Origin: Numida meleagris
Lineage: Eukaryota > Chordata > Aves > Galliformes > Numididae
DNA length: 64,000 bases
Direction of reading: 5' to 3'
Assembly (NCBI RefSeq): GCF_002078875.1
Contig: NC_034412.1
Span: 79,749,575-79,813,574 of the forward strand
The position numbers and the translations under genes are program-made. A model generated the notes under the pieces. That model saw nothing but the letters and a program-made list of their open reading frames with translations, had not been told where the DNA came from and ran no database searches. Of this stretch, positions 36,733-48,994 are shown piece after piece (positions within the stretch are counted from its first letter, which is position 1; each line of letters opens with the position of its first letter).

Positions 36733-39700
36733 GTACTTTATTTCAGGCACTGTGAGGCTGCCTGTCTGTGACCTGCCTGCTGAAAGCCTCACAAAAGCGT
36801 TATAGCAGCCAGAAATACTGCATTTAGAGAGCAGATGTGTTTCAGCCCCTTTCTCTGATAGCTGTCTTGGCTTAGGCTTCGAGAGGAGTGGCAGGGAGCA
36901 GCTACTCTACCTCTGCTCCCTACCCCAAGGAAATTCCCTACTGGATCATCAGAACAATTTTATGGCCATTGGTACCACAGACCAAACATACAGTGAGTGA
37001 TTAACTTCAATTTTGAATAAGCTCTTATTTGTCATTTTTGACCTCTGGCAAGACGTCGCACATACAATAAATTATAAAAAATCTGGCCTCTCACTTATAA
37101 AAACAAATACCAACTGTCCTGCTATCATTGTAGAGCAATAAATCTCCCCTGGCCTTGGAAAAATACATCACTTGTGGACTTTCACCCACTTTATACCTTA
37201 TTTGCAAAACAAACACTTATTTTGATTCCTCATAAATATAAATGACAACAAAAACTGAATAAAGCTACGGTACTGGCTATTTGTAGTCCAAAAGTTAAAA
37301 ATCTTAGTGAAGATTGACCGTCTTCCTTTGGCTTTTTCTGAGTAGAGGTTAAAAAAACAGCAAATTCACCACTACCAAGTCCAGTGCTGGGGGTGGCGGA
37401 TATTATTAACTCTTTTTTTATTTTTTCTAGGAAAGCCACTGAACTATGCCCCAGTGCACATGATTTTATGAACGTTAGAAAGAGCCATGTGGTGTTCATG
37501 TAGTGTTTAATCTTGATGAAGTCTCAGCGCCCAAGGTTTTATGATTAATGGCAGAGGAGGAACATTCAAGTGACAGTTAGGGTTTTGCCAGTTTGTACTG
37601 TATATACAGCTGTTGCTGCACAGGGGAGGGAAATGTAGGGTCTGGCTGTCTGTTCCAAACAAAAAGAAATGGCACATGCTATTACTTCCAGATCATTGCA
37701 GTCCCTGCACCACCATCTGCTGGGGGTCAGAGCAGTTGTCCGGGTCGGCGTCAGTCATGCACAAACTCAATGCCTTCCACTGAGCTGCGCCCAGCAGTAC
37801 ATATTTACAAGAACAATAAAGCGAACCTGCTCCCCGGACACAGGCACCACAATGCTCCATCACATTGCCAACAAAGGGGCACAACGAAAGTTGATATGCA
37901 TTACAAAGGGGGTTCTCAGAGATCACAGCTTTGTGATTTCAGGCCGTAACACAAATTGAAGGGAAGAAAAACTGCCGCCAATAAGCTCGAACCTAGGGAT
38001 CATTGTATTTGTAATTGACATAGCATCTCTAAAAGGGTGCCTGGCTTTCCACATTTCCCCTTTTCCTATTTACAAAGTCCTACGTAAAGGCCAGTTAAAT
38101 GGGGAAAGCTTTGACAGTGAATGCTAAACACTTTGATATATTATTCTGTAGCGGCAGCCAGATGATCTCTTCCACCAAGCCCAACTTGCCTCTGTCTGCA
38201 TCTTGTTACCAGGCTATGCCATGTGCTGGGGCGAGGGGCAGAAAGCCCTGAACTGATGCAAGCCGAGCAGTTCCTGGAAACGGGACTGGCATGGCTGTGT
38301 CAGCGTGATGTTGAAACTGAATGAGCGGTTTTAGCATCACTTCAGCCCAAACAACTAGTGAGTAATTAATTTCTTCTGCTAAGAATGGCTGCTTCAGCAA
38401 TAACAGTGTGACAACACCACGCAGGGCTGTGGGGTTCAGCTAGTCCCTCACAGTTCTTTCTCAAACCCATGACTGAACACAGGCAGGAGACCTTTGGTTC
38501 CTGCAATTGGAAATGGGTCTGCTTGCTGTGCACAAAGGCACAGTGCAGAGGCATAGAGGTAAAGCACAACTTCTCCCTTCCACTTGAGCTAGCTTGCTGC
38601 TGGGCTAAGTCCCGCGTTCTTGCACTTTATCCAAGGAGAAGCAGTACAGCAATGGAGCTCAGTGCAAAGACATTGGCATTGCTTGTGACAAACTCAGCAG
38701 TATTCAGCTGAGTTTGTTCTTAGCATCCATACTGCTAAAGCAGGCAACAGTGCCAGCACAGAGTAAGAGGAGCAGGCAGCAGCCCTGGAAAGCTGTGAAG
38801 AGAGCAGGTGGAGCTGGACCCAGAGCATTTTTAAGTGAGGCTCACTGCCAAATAACTGCAAACCGTGCTGTACAAGCAAAATCACAATAAGGACTGCTCT
38901 GATCTCTGCCCCACATAGCTGCAGTGTCTGTCACAGCACTACCACATATATAATATTTGACATTTCATCTGATACTTAGTGGTTTTGGCACGAGCAAACC
39001 CAATCTTGTTAGTTCCTATCCTCAGTTGTTTTCATATTTTACTAAGCTCCACTCTGGGTATTTTTGCGTTAAGCCTCTTGAGTCCATGTAGCATTTGACA
39101 GCGTTTTGGATGCACACACTTTGCCTGAAACATAACACGGAGCAGGAGACCTCCAGGTAGCTGCACCTACATGCTTCCAAACTCCACCTCCTCAGCCTTC
39201 CCGGCACCAGGACACCCCGCTGCTAGAGCAGCAGAGCTGGTTCTGGAGCCTGCAAGGAATGTGGAACAGCACTGCTGTGCTCCCTTGGAAGACGTCACAG
39301 AACTCGACTGTGTATTTGTACTTTCAGGGCACTTACTCTGAGCCGTTCAGCACTGAGCTGAACTGCTCTGGTTTGTACTGCAATGAAGCAGTCTTTCAGT
39401 GTGGAATCAGAACCAGAGGAAGGATTGTTTTTAATGATCTAGTGCCACAGCCCTGAGACTGAAGCAATAAGATGCAGAACAGCAGTCAATGTGTATTTTA
39501 GGTGTCATAGCGGATGCAAAGTGTAAGTAACTCGATGCCTGCAATTTTGGAGAGAGATTCTCTGAACACCAGTAATAAGAAGATGAAAGGATAAAGAGCC
39601 TATAACCGGTAGAAAACATACAAATCTGGCCTGAATGTGTAGGGAATGAAAGTAATTCCCATCAACAGTCCAGAGAAATATTTTTTTTCCTCTGTGCCTA

Positions 39701-41312
39701 GTCCACAATAGACAGGTGCTGCGTGGTGGAAGTCATGCCTTTCAGCTCTTGCTTGCATCTCTGTTGGCAGCTTTATTCCAGAATCCATTAGCTACATTAG
39801 CACGGGCAGTAGCCTGGGTTTCTCAGCCTGCAAGTCATCCTTCTGGACAGTGGTCAGACATATCCTTCAGATAATACTGGAATAATTTAGAACTGGTTTT
39901 GTGTATTCTGCACATAAATAAGGGACTTTAGCATTCAGGAGATATCTTACAACTCCCATGTTTAGTAGCAAATGGAAAACACAAGAATAGATACACTCTG
40001 GCCTAATGAAATATTTTTTCTTATAAAAATAAAGCTTTTACCAAATGAACAATTAAACTGATACTCTTGTTTTATGGCATGTTCCTGCTAAACCATGCTC
40101 TTTGATGAAGCTGGTACAATACTCCTCCCTCCAGCATATTGTGGCATACTTAAAAAGAAATGGTGCTCTGGATGAACCCTGTTCTCAACTCCTATTTCAT
40201 AAATCTGTCATTGTGAGAACAAGAGAGTTTAGTTTATTTCTCTTAATTGCCTAGATGAAAGGAACTAATGTAATGCCCGATCCTGTGGGTACCTAGTTAA
40301 ATGCTACAGCTTAAGAGTCAAATGCTGAAATCAGACAGCATCTGCTGGTTGCACTGGAAATTTTTTGTTTAGATGCTTACTTAGGAAATAAGCTATTGGA
40401 AAAATCTCGGCTAAAATAACAGTGGGGTTTTTATGCTGGCTTTTTTATTACTATTATTTTTTATATTGCCTCTCTCATATATTGTCTCATCAACATCACT
40501 CTTCATCTCCAAAACTGTACGTCATGTTTTTATAGAGGCTAGTTCTGTGAGTTACCAGATTGCAGAGCAATACAACCTCAATCCAGATCAGGAACAATGA
40601 GATATCTGTTGAATTAGCCAGAACACAAAATACAGTGTTTATACCAACTTTATTCTTTATGCTGCCTCAATGACAGCTATGGGAGAAACGGTGATATTTG
40701 ATCAAACCTGAGTTGCACAGGGGCAATGTTTTGCCTTTTTGAACAAATATAATCCAGTATTGGAGTCTGAACCAGTTCAGTACATTGCACCAAGAGGCGG
40801 TGACATTTTTGGTCTGGGATTAACTGCTGTGACTTTGGCTTTACTGCCTGATGGAGCCTTGGCCTGATTTTTTACCCCCGAACTGCTTAGATACTGTTTC
40901 TTACATATCTGTCTTGAGCTCATTTATAAATTTAATAACATATCTTCTTCCAAATCTTTTCTCTGAATTGCTTCCGCAGCACTGTCTGCAAGAAGCTTCT
41001 AATGTCTAATGGCTAGATAAATGGCCATTAGGAAATAATGGATTCATTAAATATAATTATGTAGCTTTACAAAGCAATATTTTAGTGATTTGCAGTAAGC
41101 CTGGGGGATACATCTGATTATTGTGGACTTCTGGTGCTTCTGTCCTCTGACCCTTCTCACTGCCTGCTCTACCCACTTCCAGCATTGTATTTCAGCCCCT
41201 TGAATTTCCCTGATTGCAAATTGAGCAATAATTCCAAAGCACAGAATACAGGGAATTCCCCAAGCATACTGAAGATGTTTAAAATTTCAGAAGGGATAAA
41301 AATATATTGTTT
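36733..41312. other. Intergenic stretch, no gene seen
   Basis: Unique sequence with GC-richer patches near 37.67-37.95 and 38.15-39.45 kb. The first is open in several frames, so length alone says nothing. A perfect 8-bp-stem hairpin lies at 41006-41031. No exon or RNA gene was recognised. Confidence 0.55.
41006..41031. other. Short perfect hairpin
   Basis: CTAATGGC and GCCATTAG flank a 10-base loop. Stems of this size arise by chance in a window this long, so no role is claimed. Confidence 0.6.
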
Positions 41313-41373
41313 ATCATAGAATCATAGAATTAGCAAGGTTGGAAAAGACCGACAAGATCATCCAGTCCAACCA
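41313..41373 (-). mobile_element. Short CR1 LINE 3' end
   Basis: Only about 60 bp of CR1 tail remain: ATCATAGAATCATAGAAT, then GGTTGGAAAAGACC and TCATCCAGTCCAACC. It is a severely 5'-truncated insertion. Confidence 0.88.
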
Positions 41374-41699
41374 TAACAGTTTATAGTGTATAGTTATAGT
41401 AGTCTTCTGAAAAGATTACTGAAAGGGTTGGCTTGTTTTGATCAACTTGGTAAACTTTTGTTTTGCCCTTTATGTTGATAACAAAAGAAGCCAACATTAT
41501 TACATTTCTTTTGAAGCTTTTAAGCCACTGCACTGTTAATGGCTATGTACACCCCCACAGAGCTGCAGAGCTCTTCCTGCTCATCTGCTGCTTAAACACT
41601 GCTGGAAAAGGAGCACAACAGAAAAACGTTGTCTTAAAGGTCTGTAGCTGGAGTACTGAACTGGAAAGAGATGTGGCAGAGAGAAATTGTAGATGGAGT

Positions 41700-41736
41700 A
41701 AAAGGGGGGAAAAAAAGGAGGGGGAGGAGAGGGAGG
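41700..41736 (+). repeat. 37-nt uninterrupted purine tract
   Basis: Only A and G from 41700 to 41736, rich in G runs. Such tracts can form triplex or quadruplex DNA. Confidence 0.9.
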
Positions 41737-42085
41737 CAAAGGGAGTGATTGTTGCTCCAATACGTAGAGAGGGATAGCTGAGCAGGCAGCATGGAATTGC
41801 TCCTGATCTCTGTTCTGGCACTTGTGGATCTTTTGAAAACAGGCCAGAAGGACATGCTGAATTTGTTGCTCCCGTGTGCCAGTCTTTTCTTCAGCAGCGA
41901 GAGAAACCAATCAGTGCTGCTTTTAAAGCAGCTGGAGACTGAGAGAACTGTGGTCCCCTGCTGCCTGGCAGGCTGCAGCACAGGGTCTTCTCGCTTTCCA
42001 GCCACTACAGAGGCTCCATTGACAAAATGTGTGCTGCATTCGAAGGAGCACAATGTGCGATGAAAGAACCTTAGAGGGACAAAAC

Positions 42086-42119
42086 AAGGAAGGGGGAGAA
42101 AAGAGGGGAGGAGAGAGAA
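42086..42119 (+). repeat. 34-nt uninterrupted purine tract
   Basis: Only A and G, 350 bp from a similar tract on the same strand. The two bracket a stretch that is open in several frames on both strands. Confidence 0.9.
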
Positions 42120-45100
42120 TTAAAGGGGAATGTGGGAGCAAGCTAAAGGCAGGGGGATAGAATCAAAAGGAGAATGTGCTAATCTGCAAACGTGGTGGTA
42201 AAAATAAATAATAATTGTCACATTCAACACCTCTTTAACATGCTTTGTTGAAGAATATAGTTGAGATAAAAAGATCTGAGAAAACAAATACTTCACTAAT
42301 GTTCACTCTCACTGCCTTTTCAGGACACAGGCAAGCTTGTTTTTGTCCCCCAGTTTCACAAGTGCTGTTGTGAAGTACAGAGACAATGGAGGACATCGGG
42401 CCCCCGACAGATCTGTACAGGCATTGCGAACAGGAGAGCTCACATTCTCATCCTTAGTTTCAGAGAGAAGTAGGAAGAGTTCAGATCTCTGCAAGCCAGG
42501 AGCTAGTGTGTATAATTGACACTCAGAATAACAAACTCAGAAAGAAAACGAATGCTACTTGAAACAAAGCCACTTCTCCTGCCCTTTGTAGCTCATTACA
42601 TCAGCAAACAGAAGGTATGGCAGAGTAAAAACAGGGGTACCACTAACAGCTCAGATTACCATGGTGTGCCTGGCTGCATTGTGGGGCATCTGAGAGAGGC
42701 ACCCAAGAGCTCACAGGATGTGTCTGCAGCAGTGTTTTCACAATCTCCCAGCTGCCTCTGTTTGCTATGCTTATCAAGAAGGAAGGGCAGGCTGGGAGCA
42801 CAAGAACTGACATTTATAACCAAGCAACTAAACTGGAAGGATCTCCCCCATATTCCCTCCTTGCTCATGGCCTTTCAGACCATGGGTCCTGCTCTAGCTA
42901 CATCAAAGTAAAATTTGTGAATCACATACTAAGCACAGGGTCTTCAGCACCAGCAGTTCCATTCTAGATAGCTGCAATAAGTTGGGAATAACTTGGTAGT
43001 ATAGATTTGCAAAAGAGAATATTGCTAGGGAGAGAGAACGAATGTCTATAGATTTTCTGGGAATTCTTGGTACTTTCTGAGATGTCAGAGAAGTACACCA
43101 CAAAAAGTGAGACAGAGTAATACGAATGTCGTTGCTAATTTCAAAAGGCATGTCAAAAACCGAATACAGGGAGAATCCTGTACTGCACACGTTAGAAGTG
43201 GGTAAGTTCGATTTACCTGCATGTCTGCCGGTAAACTTACTGCTCTGATACTCTAAATGAATTTTTCTTTCTAACCCACGGAAGTCTCCTGCCCAGAAGA
43301 CAGGAGTTTTGCAGTAAATAAAACAGCCTTTAAAAATTCTCAGTTATCATTCAGGTTCCAAATAAGCAGTTTCCTTTTGCTCTATTAAGTTGGTGTTTAT
43401 TTTCAGTCTTGGGAAATCACTCCTGTAAAGTAGGTTACTGCACTGGTCAGTACAATAGTCTGTTTCTCCAAAGGAAATTTGATTTGAGCTTGACCCATGG
43501 CATCCATACAATCCCCAATTTCAGGATTTTTCTAACTGAACCGTAAGTTTATTTAAAGGAAAGATATCTTGCTTCAGCTGGAAAACCTTAGCTGAACCTT
43601 ATACATCGTAAGGGGAGGTGATAGCAGTGGCTGCAGAAAAACTATCAGCACGATAAACAAACATATAAAGATAACTCAAAATACTGTGCAAAAGCCTATT
43701 GTGTAATTCTCTGGATTTGTTTTCTCTTTTGTGTGTGTCTCATAGGCTTGCTATGTCTCCGTTAATGAGTGATTCATCATAGCAGAAATAGATCACCATG
43801 TTGAAGTAGTCTGTGCTAAGAATTGGCATGTTCAGTGCAAGTCCATTGAGGGTTTGAACTTCAGGCTACCTTTGACTTGATCCCTTCGACTGACTGTTCT
43901 CACCACGCAAGTGGTTTAAAGCTCTCCGAAGGCCCGCAAGCTGGTTTGGGCTCTTACAACTCTTTGGAGTTTGGAGTGCATGTTCTGTGCACTGGGCAGT
44001 GCTGCTGGCCTCGCTTCCCCTGGAGAGAAGCTGAGCTGCTGTGCACAAAAGCTGCTCCCTGAACTGAATAAATGTACTACAAATGGGGATGATGAGGGTT
44101 TTCTTACAAATCTGCACTACTGCTCTGAACTAAAACATTAATGTATATAACACCACATACATTTTTGTGACTTTGGGAAGATACTTATTATTTTCCTAAC
44201 TAACCCAATAATTTTGCACTACAGTGCTCATATACATGCTTGTATGCTTTTCTAGCCAACAACCTTGAGTAAGTTCTCTGAGTTTGATTATGCAAAGACC
44301 AACGACAGCTACACTGAATCTCTACATAAGCAGAGGAATCCTTACATATATACTTTACATACAGCTTAGAAGAGCAAATTTTATTTTATCAAGTGATAAC
44401 ATGCCTATGTGATCCCCACATATGCAATACGAGAAATTGAGAATTGTCTAAGCTGCATGATGAGATAACTGTTATTCCAAACCTTCTAAAACGAGAAAGT
44501 GATGGGTTTGCCAAATCAGGAAAAGAGACATACTGTATTATCTGTGATCAAAGGCAGCACTGCTTTAGATAGGACTTCATGAGAACACGAAGTGTGAAGA
44601 AAAGAAGTCTGGAATCATGTAAGCTTCATTTAAAGCAAAGCGCTTGAAAATTCATTCACTCAAATACTGGGTATTAAAATAAGTCAGTTCATTCTGTCTT
44701 CTCAACAGCAAAATAACCCCAGTACTGATTGCTTCCCTCAGCTGACCAGCTTTCACTGCTGGTGTACTTCAGGCAGCAGAAAGGACACAGACCCAGTAAC
44801 AAAATGATGGTACTTGGGATATTTAAGCAGCTGATATTTTACACTTCACTCACATTAAAAGTTTGGTTTTGCTGCTAAGATCAACCTTTCTGTTCCATCT
44901 TAGCTTTTATCATAGGCTTCTGTTTCTGCTTAAATTCTGAATAATAAGTACAACACATAAGTATATTTCAGGGTCTGAACAAAAAGCAGCATTTTCCTTT
45001 CAACTCACTTATTTTGCTGTTTAATCCTGCAAAGTGAGCTGCACACTTCAGAGTTTCATTAAAAGCAAAGTCTGTGTTCTCTTTCCAAATTTGTCAAGGA

Positions 45101-47879
45101 AAATGTTATCCCAAAGCATCAGCCAAAATCTGGAATGTATCTGATCTGAAGTCGGAAAAATTAGTTAACTTTTGTTTGTTCTTTCTCCTCTCTACCAGAG
45201 GTGATTACACATAACATCAGAAATGCAGACACAATATACAACATCAATGTATTGATCGTGAGATCAGAAGTCAGAACTCCCAAATGGTGATTTTAATTTT
45301 GTCAGTGATTTTCGGCTCTCAGCTCTCAGCTGAGCAAAGGGATATTAATGCTTCAAAAATGATAAGGAAGAGTTTAACATAATGATTTACCATTTGATTT
45401 TTAGTTTATTTGAAAGAATTATTGCCACATTATTATTATAGCCACATTCATCTGTGTAATTTCTGTTCCCTATTTGGATTGCCATAGCTCAGGCAATTTT
45501 CTAGTGCAGCTGCTCGTACAAGCACAAAATCCAGTTTCTGTTAATTCTTGCGTATATAATTTTTGCATTTGCTCTCAACAAATGATCAGGCACATGTTGA
45601 GGGAATACATTTCCAGAAAGCCAATAGAGAGGAATGTAAAGTGAAGAGTGATTTGACTGAACTCCTAGAGTAATGTGCTCTGTTAGATTAGCTGTAATAC
45701 TCTTGAATTTCTTCCACAGGAGTCTGATCCATAAACGAATTTGGTCACATAAAACAGCAATTTGTCCTAATGTTCAAAGTAGGCACTGCTAGAACTCCAT
45801 CTCAGCTCCTATTAATAGACAGCATCTACATTTATACCACCGATGATACTCCCATCTGCTTTTCTGCCTCCAAAGCTGCTTTGCTGACTGCAAAAGGGAA
45901 CACCGGCACTTAAAATCATGGGCACTAGGGGAATTTCAGGCAAACCCACTCAGCTACCATGGAGGTGTCTGAGCTCACCAAGGGCTGCATTATTTTGACC
46001 TGGAAGCTCTTTTGGGACCTGTGGGTTTGCATTTGCGTTTCATGAGCTGCATCTGTCAGCCTGCTGCTCACTGCTGTCAAGGCCCAGCTGATAAGCCAGC
46101 TTCAGCACAGCCACACCTCGGCTCATGAAGGGCTGGGTTTGGTATGAGCAACAGCAGGAAATATTTTTTTCTCTGTAAAAGACAGTAGGAATGACTGCCA
46201 TCCACTTCATGCACTGGAATTTTCCTGTCCCCAGACCAGAGGCAAAATTTGGCTGGAGAGCTGATAGATGTTGCCTCCTAGGGAGTAGGACATTGTTAGG
46301 CAGCTGTGGATTCAAACTCCCAGCAGGCCTCATGCTAATTAAAACCTGCTTCTGGCATGTTATTTTGCACTTTGCCTTGAAATGTCATTGTAGTTTAGGA
46401 AACTTACAGACAGTCATACTCATCTTCTGTCTAAATCTAAGAGGACTCAAACTTATATTTTCCATCTCCTATACTTCTTCTGCCTCAGTACTCCTTTCTC
46501 TCCCTTTCTCATTCTGGTCCTAGGAGAACGAAAATATATTTGTTTCTTGATTAAAAAGTATTGTTGTAGTAAAGTTCACCACTTGATTTTTGCTGAACTA
46601 GAAGTTTCCTCATAGCCAGACACTACTTCAAATTTGGTTCAGATTTGGTTTCAGTCTGGACTGGAAGCATCCAGATTTTGAACACTGGTTTCTGATTTTC
46701 TTCCTTTCTGAAGTATCTTCCCTTCCATCTCTAGTCTGCAACAAATTTAGAGTTGCAGGACTTACAACAACTCTATGTCTCAAACAGATGCCAATCTTTT
46801 AAATTTCAGTCTCCAAAGAGTGTTTGCAGAATCACTGAGCAATTGTTAATAGGTAACCTGATAAGTCATTGAAATCAGTACTTCTTATCCTCAACCATTA
46901 CATTCTCTACTACAAGTGAGTATGCAGAGACAGATGGGACAGGCTTTTACTGTGGCATAGTCTATACAGATTAATTAGAAAACAGGCCCAGTGCAGCTGA
47001 TGCTGATGAAAAAGTCCAACGCATGAAAAAAAAAAATTACATCATTTCCTTGTATCTTCCCTGAGGACGAGGGATTGGAGAATATGAGTCAGTGTAAAAA
47101 AATGAAATGAAAACAGCCTAGCTTTTAGTGACTTTTCCTTGTTCTTACCTTATTGAGGAGAGCAGGCCAGTGAAAACAAACAGCACAAATCTTACCACAT
47201 GCTAGGTTTTATAGTAAGAGTGAAGGTATGCATGTGGATAGCTTGGCTATACCATTTGCAACAAAGACAGAGTGGACAGGAAGAAGAGGACTTGAGTCAT
47301 TGGAAGCATGACCTTGTGAGCATAACATTCATATGGGGATCTGCTGCCTACTGCCAGCTGCAAAGTAGGTATGCTCTACAGCCAGTGGGTGAAATATTTT
47401 CAAAGCTCTTCAGAGAGAATAACACATTCCACATACCTTTCAGGTTCTCAGGCCTTTTCTTTATGCCCCTGCTTTCTGTCTACAGTACAGAAGTGTTGGG
47501 AGGATGAGGTATTGAAGGACTTACACACAAATTTCTTTGTACAGGGACAGTACATTTTGTCCACTTGTTTGTAACTTTGCCATTTTCTCACCTTACTGTC
47601 CAACTGACATCATGGTGTCAAATATGCTGGCAAGTGACAATAATGGAACTTATTTTTCTGTGAGTGAGAATTATCTGGATACTAATAAACTTTCTACTGT
47701 GCCAAAATAGCACTGTTGACTTCTGTTTAAATACTGATGAAGATAATGAAGGCTTAGCTGCTTGAGTCACTGGTTCATTTGAGGGAATCCCTGTTCTGTA
47801 TCCTTTAATATCAAGGATATTCACTGGGTCAGTGTCTCTAAGACAATAGTTGCATGTATTACTTTTTTATTTTTATGTG
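42120..47879. other. Intergenic stretch, no gene seen
   Basis: Unique sequence without recognised repeats. A 131-codon plus-strand frame (42516-42911) has no domain or family resemblance and is not called as a gene. Confidence 0.55.
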
Positions 47880-48070
47880 AATCATTGAACATTTTGAGTT
47901 GGAAGGGACTCACAAGGTTCATCGACTCCAGCTCTTGGCTCCACACAAGACCACCCAAAAATCAGGCTCTATGTGTGAGAGCCTTGTCCAAACGCTTCTT
48001 GAACTCTGGCAGCTTGGGGCCGTGGCACCCTAAACTGCATGCAGTGTTCTAGGTAAAGCCACATCAGCAC
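47880..48070 (-). mobile_element. CR1 LINE 3' fragment with internal deletion
   Basis: The tail GAGTTGGAAGGGACTC is followed by CTCCAGCTCTTGGCTCC, ACCACCCAAAAATCAGG and AAACGCTTCTTGAACTC. After GGGGCCGTG it jumps to a more 5' CR1 segment (CTGCATGCAGTGTTCTAGG, CCACATCAGCAC), which shows an internal loss. It resembles the copy at 381-640. Confidence 0.9.
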
Positions 48071-48957
48071 AAAAAAAAAAACACCAAAACCCTATATTTC
48101 TATTTTATTTCTTGTAAGTTCCTAAGCTTATCTTGCTTATAGTCCGCTTGTTCATGTGTTAATATGCTGTGATACATCTTTTGCTATGTATCATTACTTT
48201 GCATAGTTTAGGTCAAAAACATCCTGAGGTTTATTTGATTGTATCACAGTCTTGGTTTTCATTTAAAAATAAGACTCTTTGAAGAAATATTTATGTCCAT
48301 ACTGAGGTCTGAGTGTGCAGTCTGGAACAATAGCTGTGAATAATCCTGATCTTCATCATGAAGTGGAAGAAGAGATATTTGGGGCTCACTGACAGCTTTA
48401 TGGAATGACTCTGTGTGCCAGGACGAGAAAAATTGTGAAGACCCTATTAAGCCCACTAAAACCTTGGCTTTTGGAGTAATTGCTCAGGCCTCTTTGCCTC
48501 CACCAGCCTACGAGGGGCAAATGGGAATGAACTGTAGGATGGCCGTGAGAAGCCAGAACCACGCAAGCTTTGTGTCATGCTGTGCCTTGGGCAGAGGTTT
48601 TCAGTAATCTGACCCTGTCCTCAGCATCTCTTTCCCCGAACTGCAAATCATTCCATTATTATCATGCTGTTTTACCATCATACGAATGCAAATTTGCCCT
48701 ATAACAGAGCAAGTCATATCTCTGATGGAATAGATTTCGCCATCCCGTATCATGTGTGTGCTTTATACTGCAGGTTCTACGTAAGCCCAAGAAAAACCTT
48801 CTGATGTGTACTACTGATTGTTTACATATGTTATCAGAGGAAAGAGAAAACACAACAGGAAAGGAAAGCTGGCAGCTCGTGCTGCCAAGAAACCTGGCAG
48901 AGGCTAGACTCACGGTCAGATCATTTCCAGTCAATAGGCTTTGTTTTCTTTAAAAAG

Positions 48958-48994
48958 AAAAAAAAAAAAAAAAAAAAAACAAAACAAAACAGAA
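48958..48994 (+). repeat. A22 run followed by CAAAA repeat
   Basis: Twenty-two A (48958-48979), then CAAAACAAAAC. No AATAAA signal or processed-gene body was seen just upstream, so it is called a simple repeat and not a retroposed poly(A) tail. Confidence 0.85.

Noticed and set aside
41463..42063. Several overlapping frames of 90-139 codons on both strands
   Set aside because: Openness on both strands and in several frames points to composition (purine/pyrimidine bias), not coding.
48756..48994. Poly(A) stretch suggesting a processed pseudogene
   Set aside because: No upstream polyadenylation signal or recognisable mRNA body; CR1-driven genomes make few processed copies, and the tail grades into a CAAAA simple repeat.
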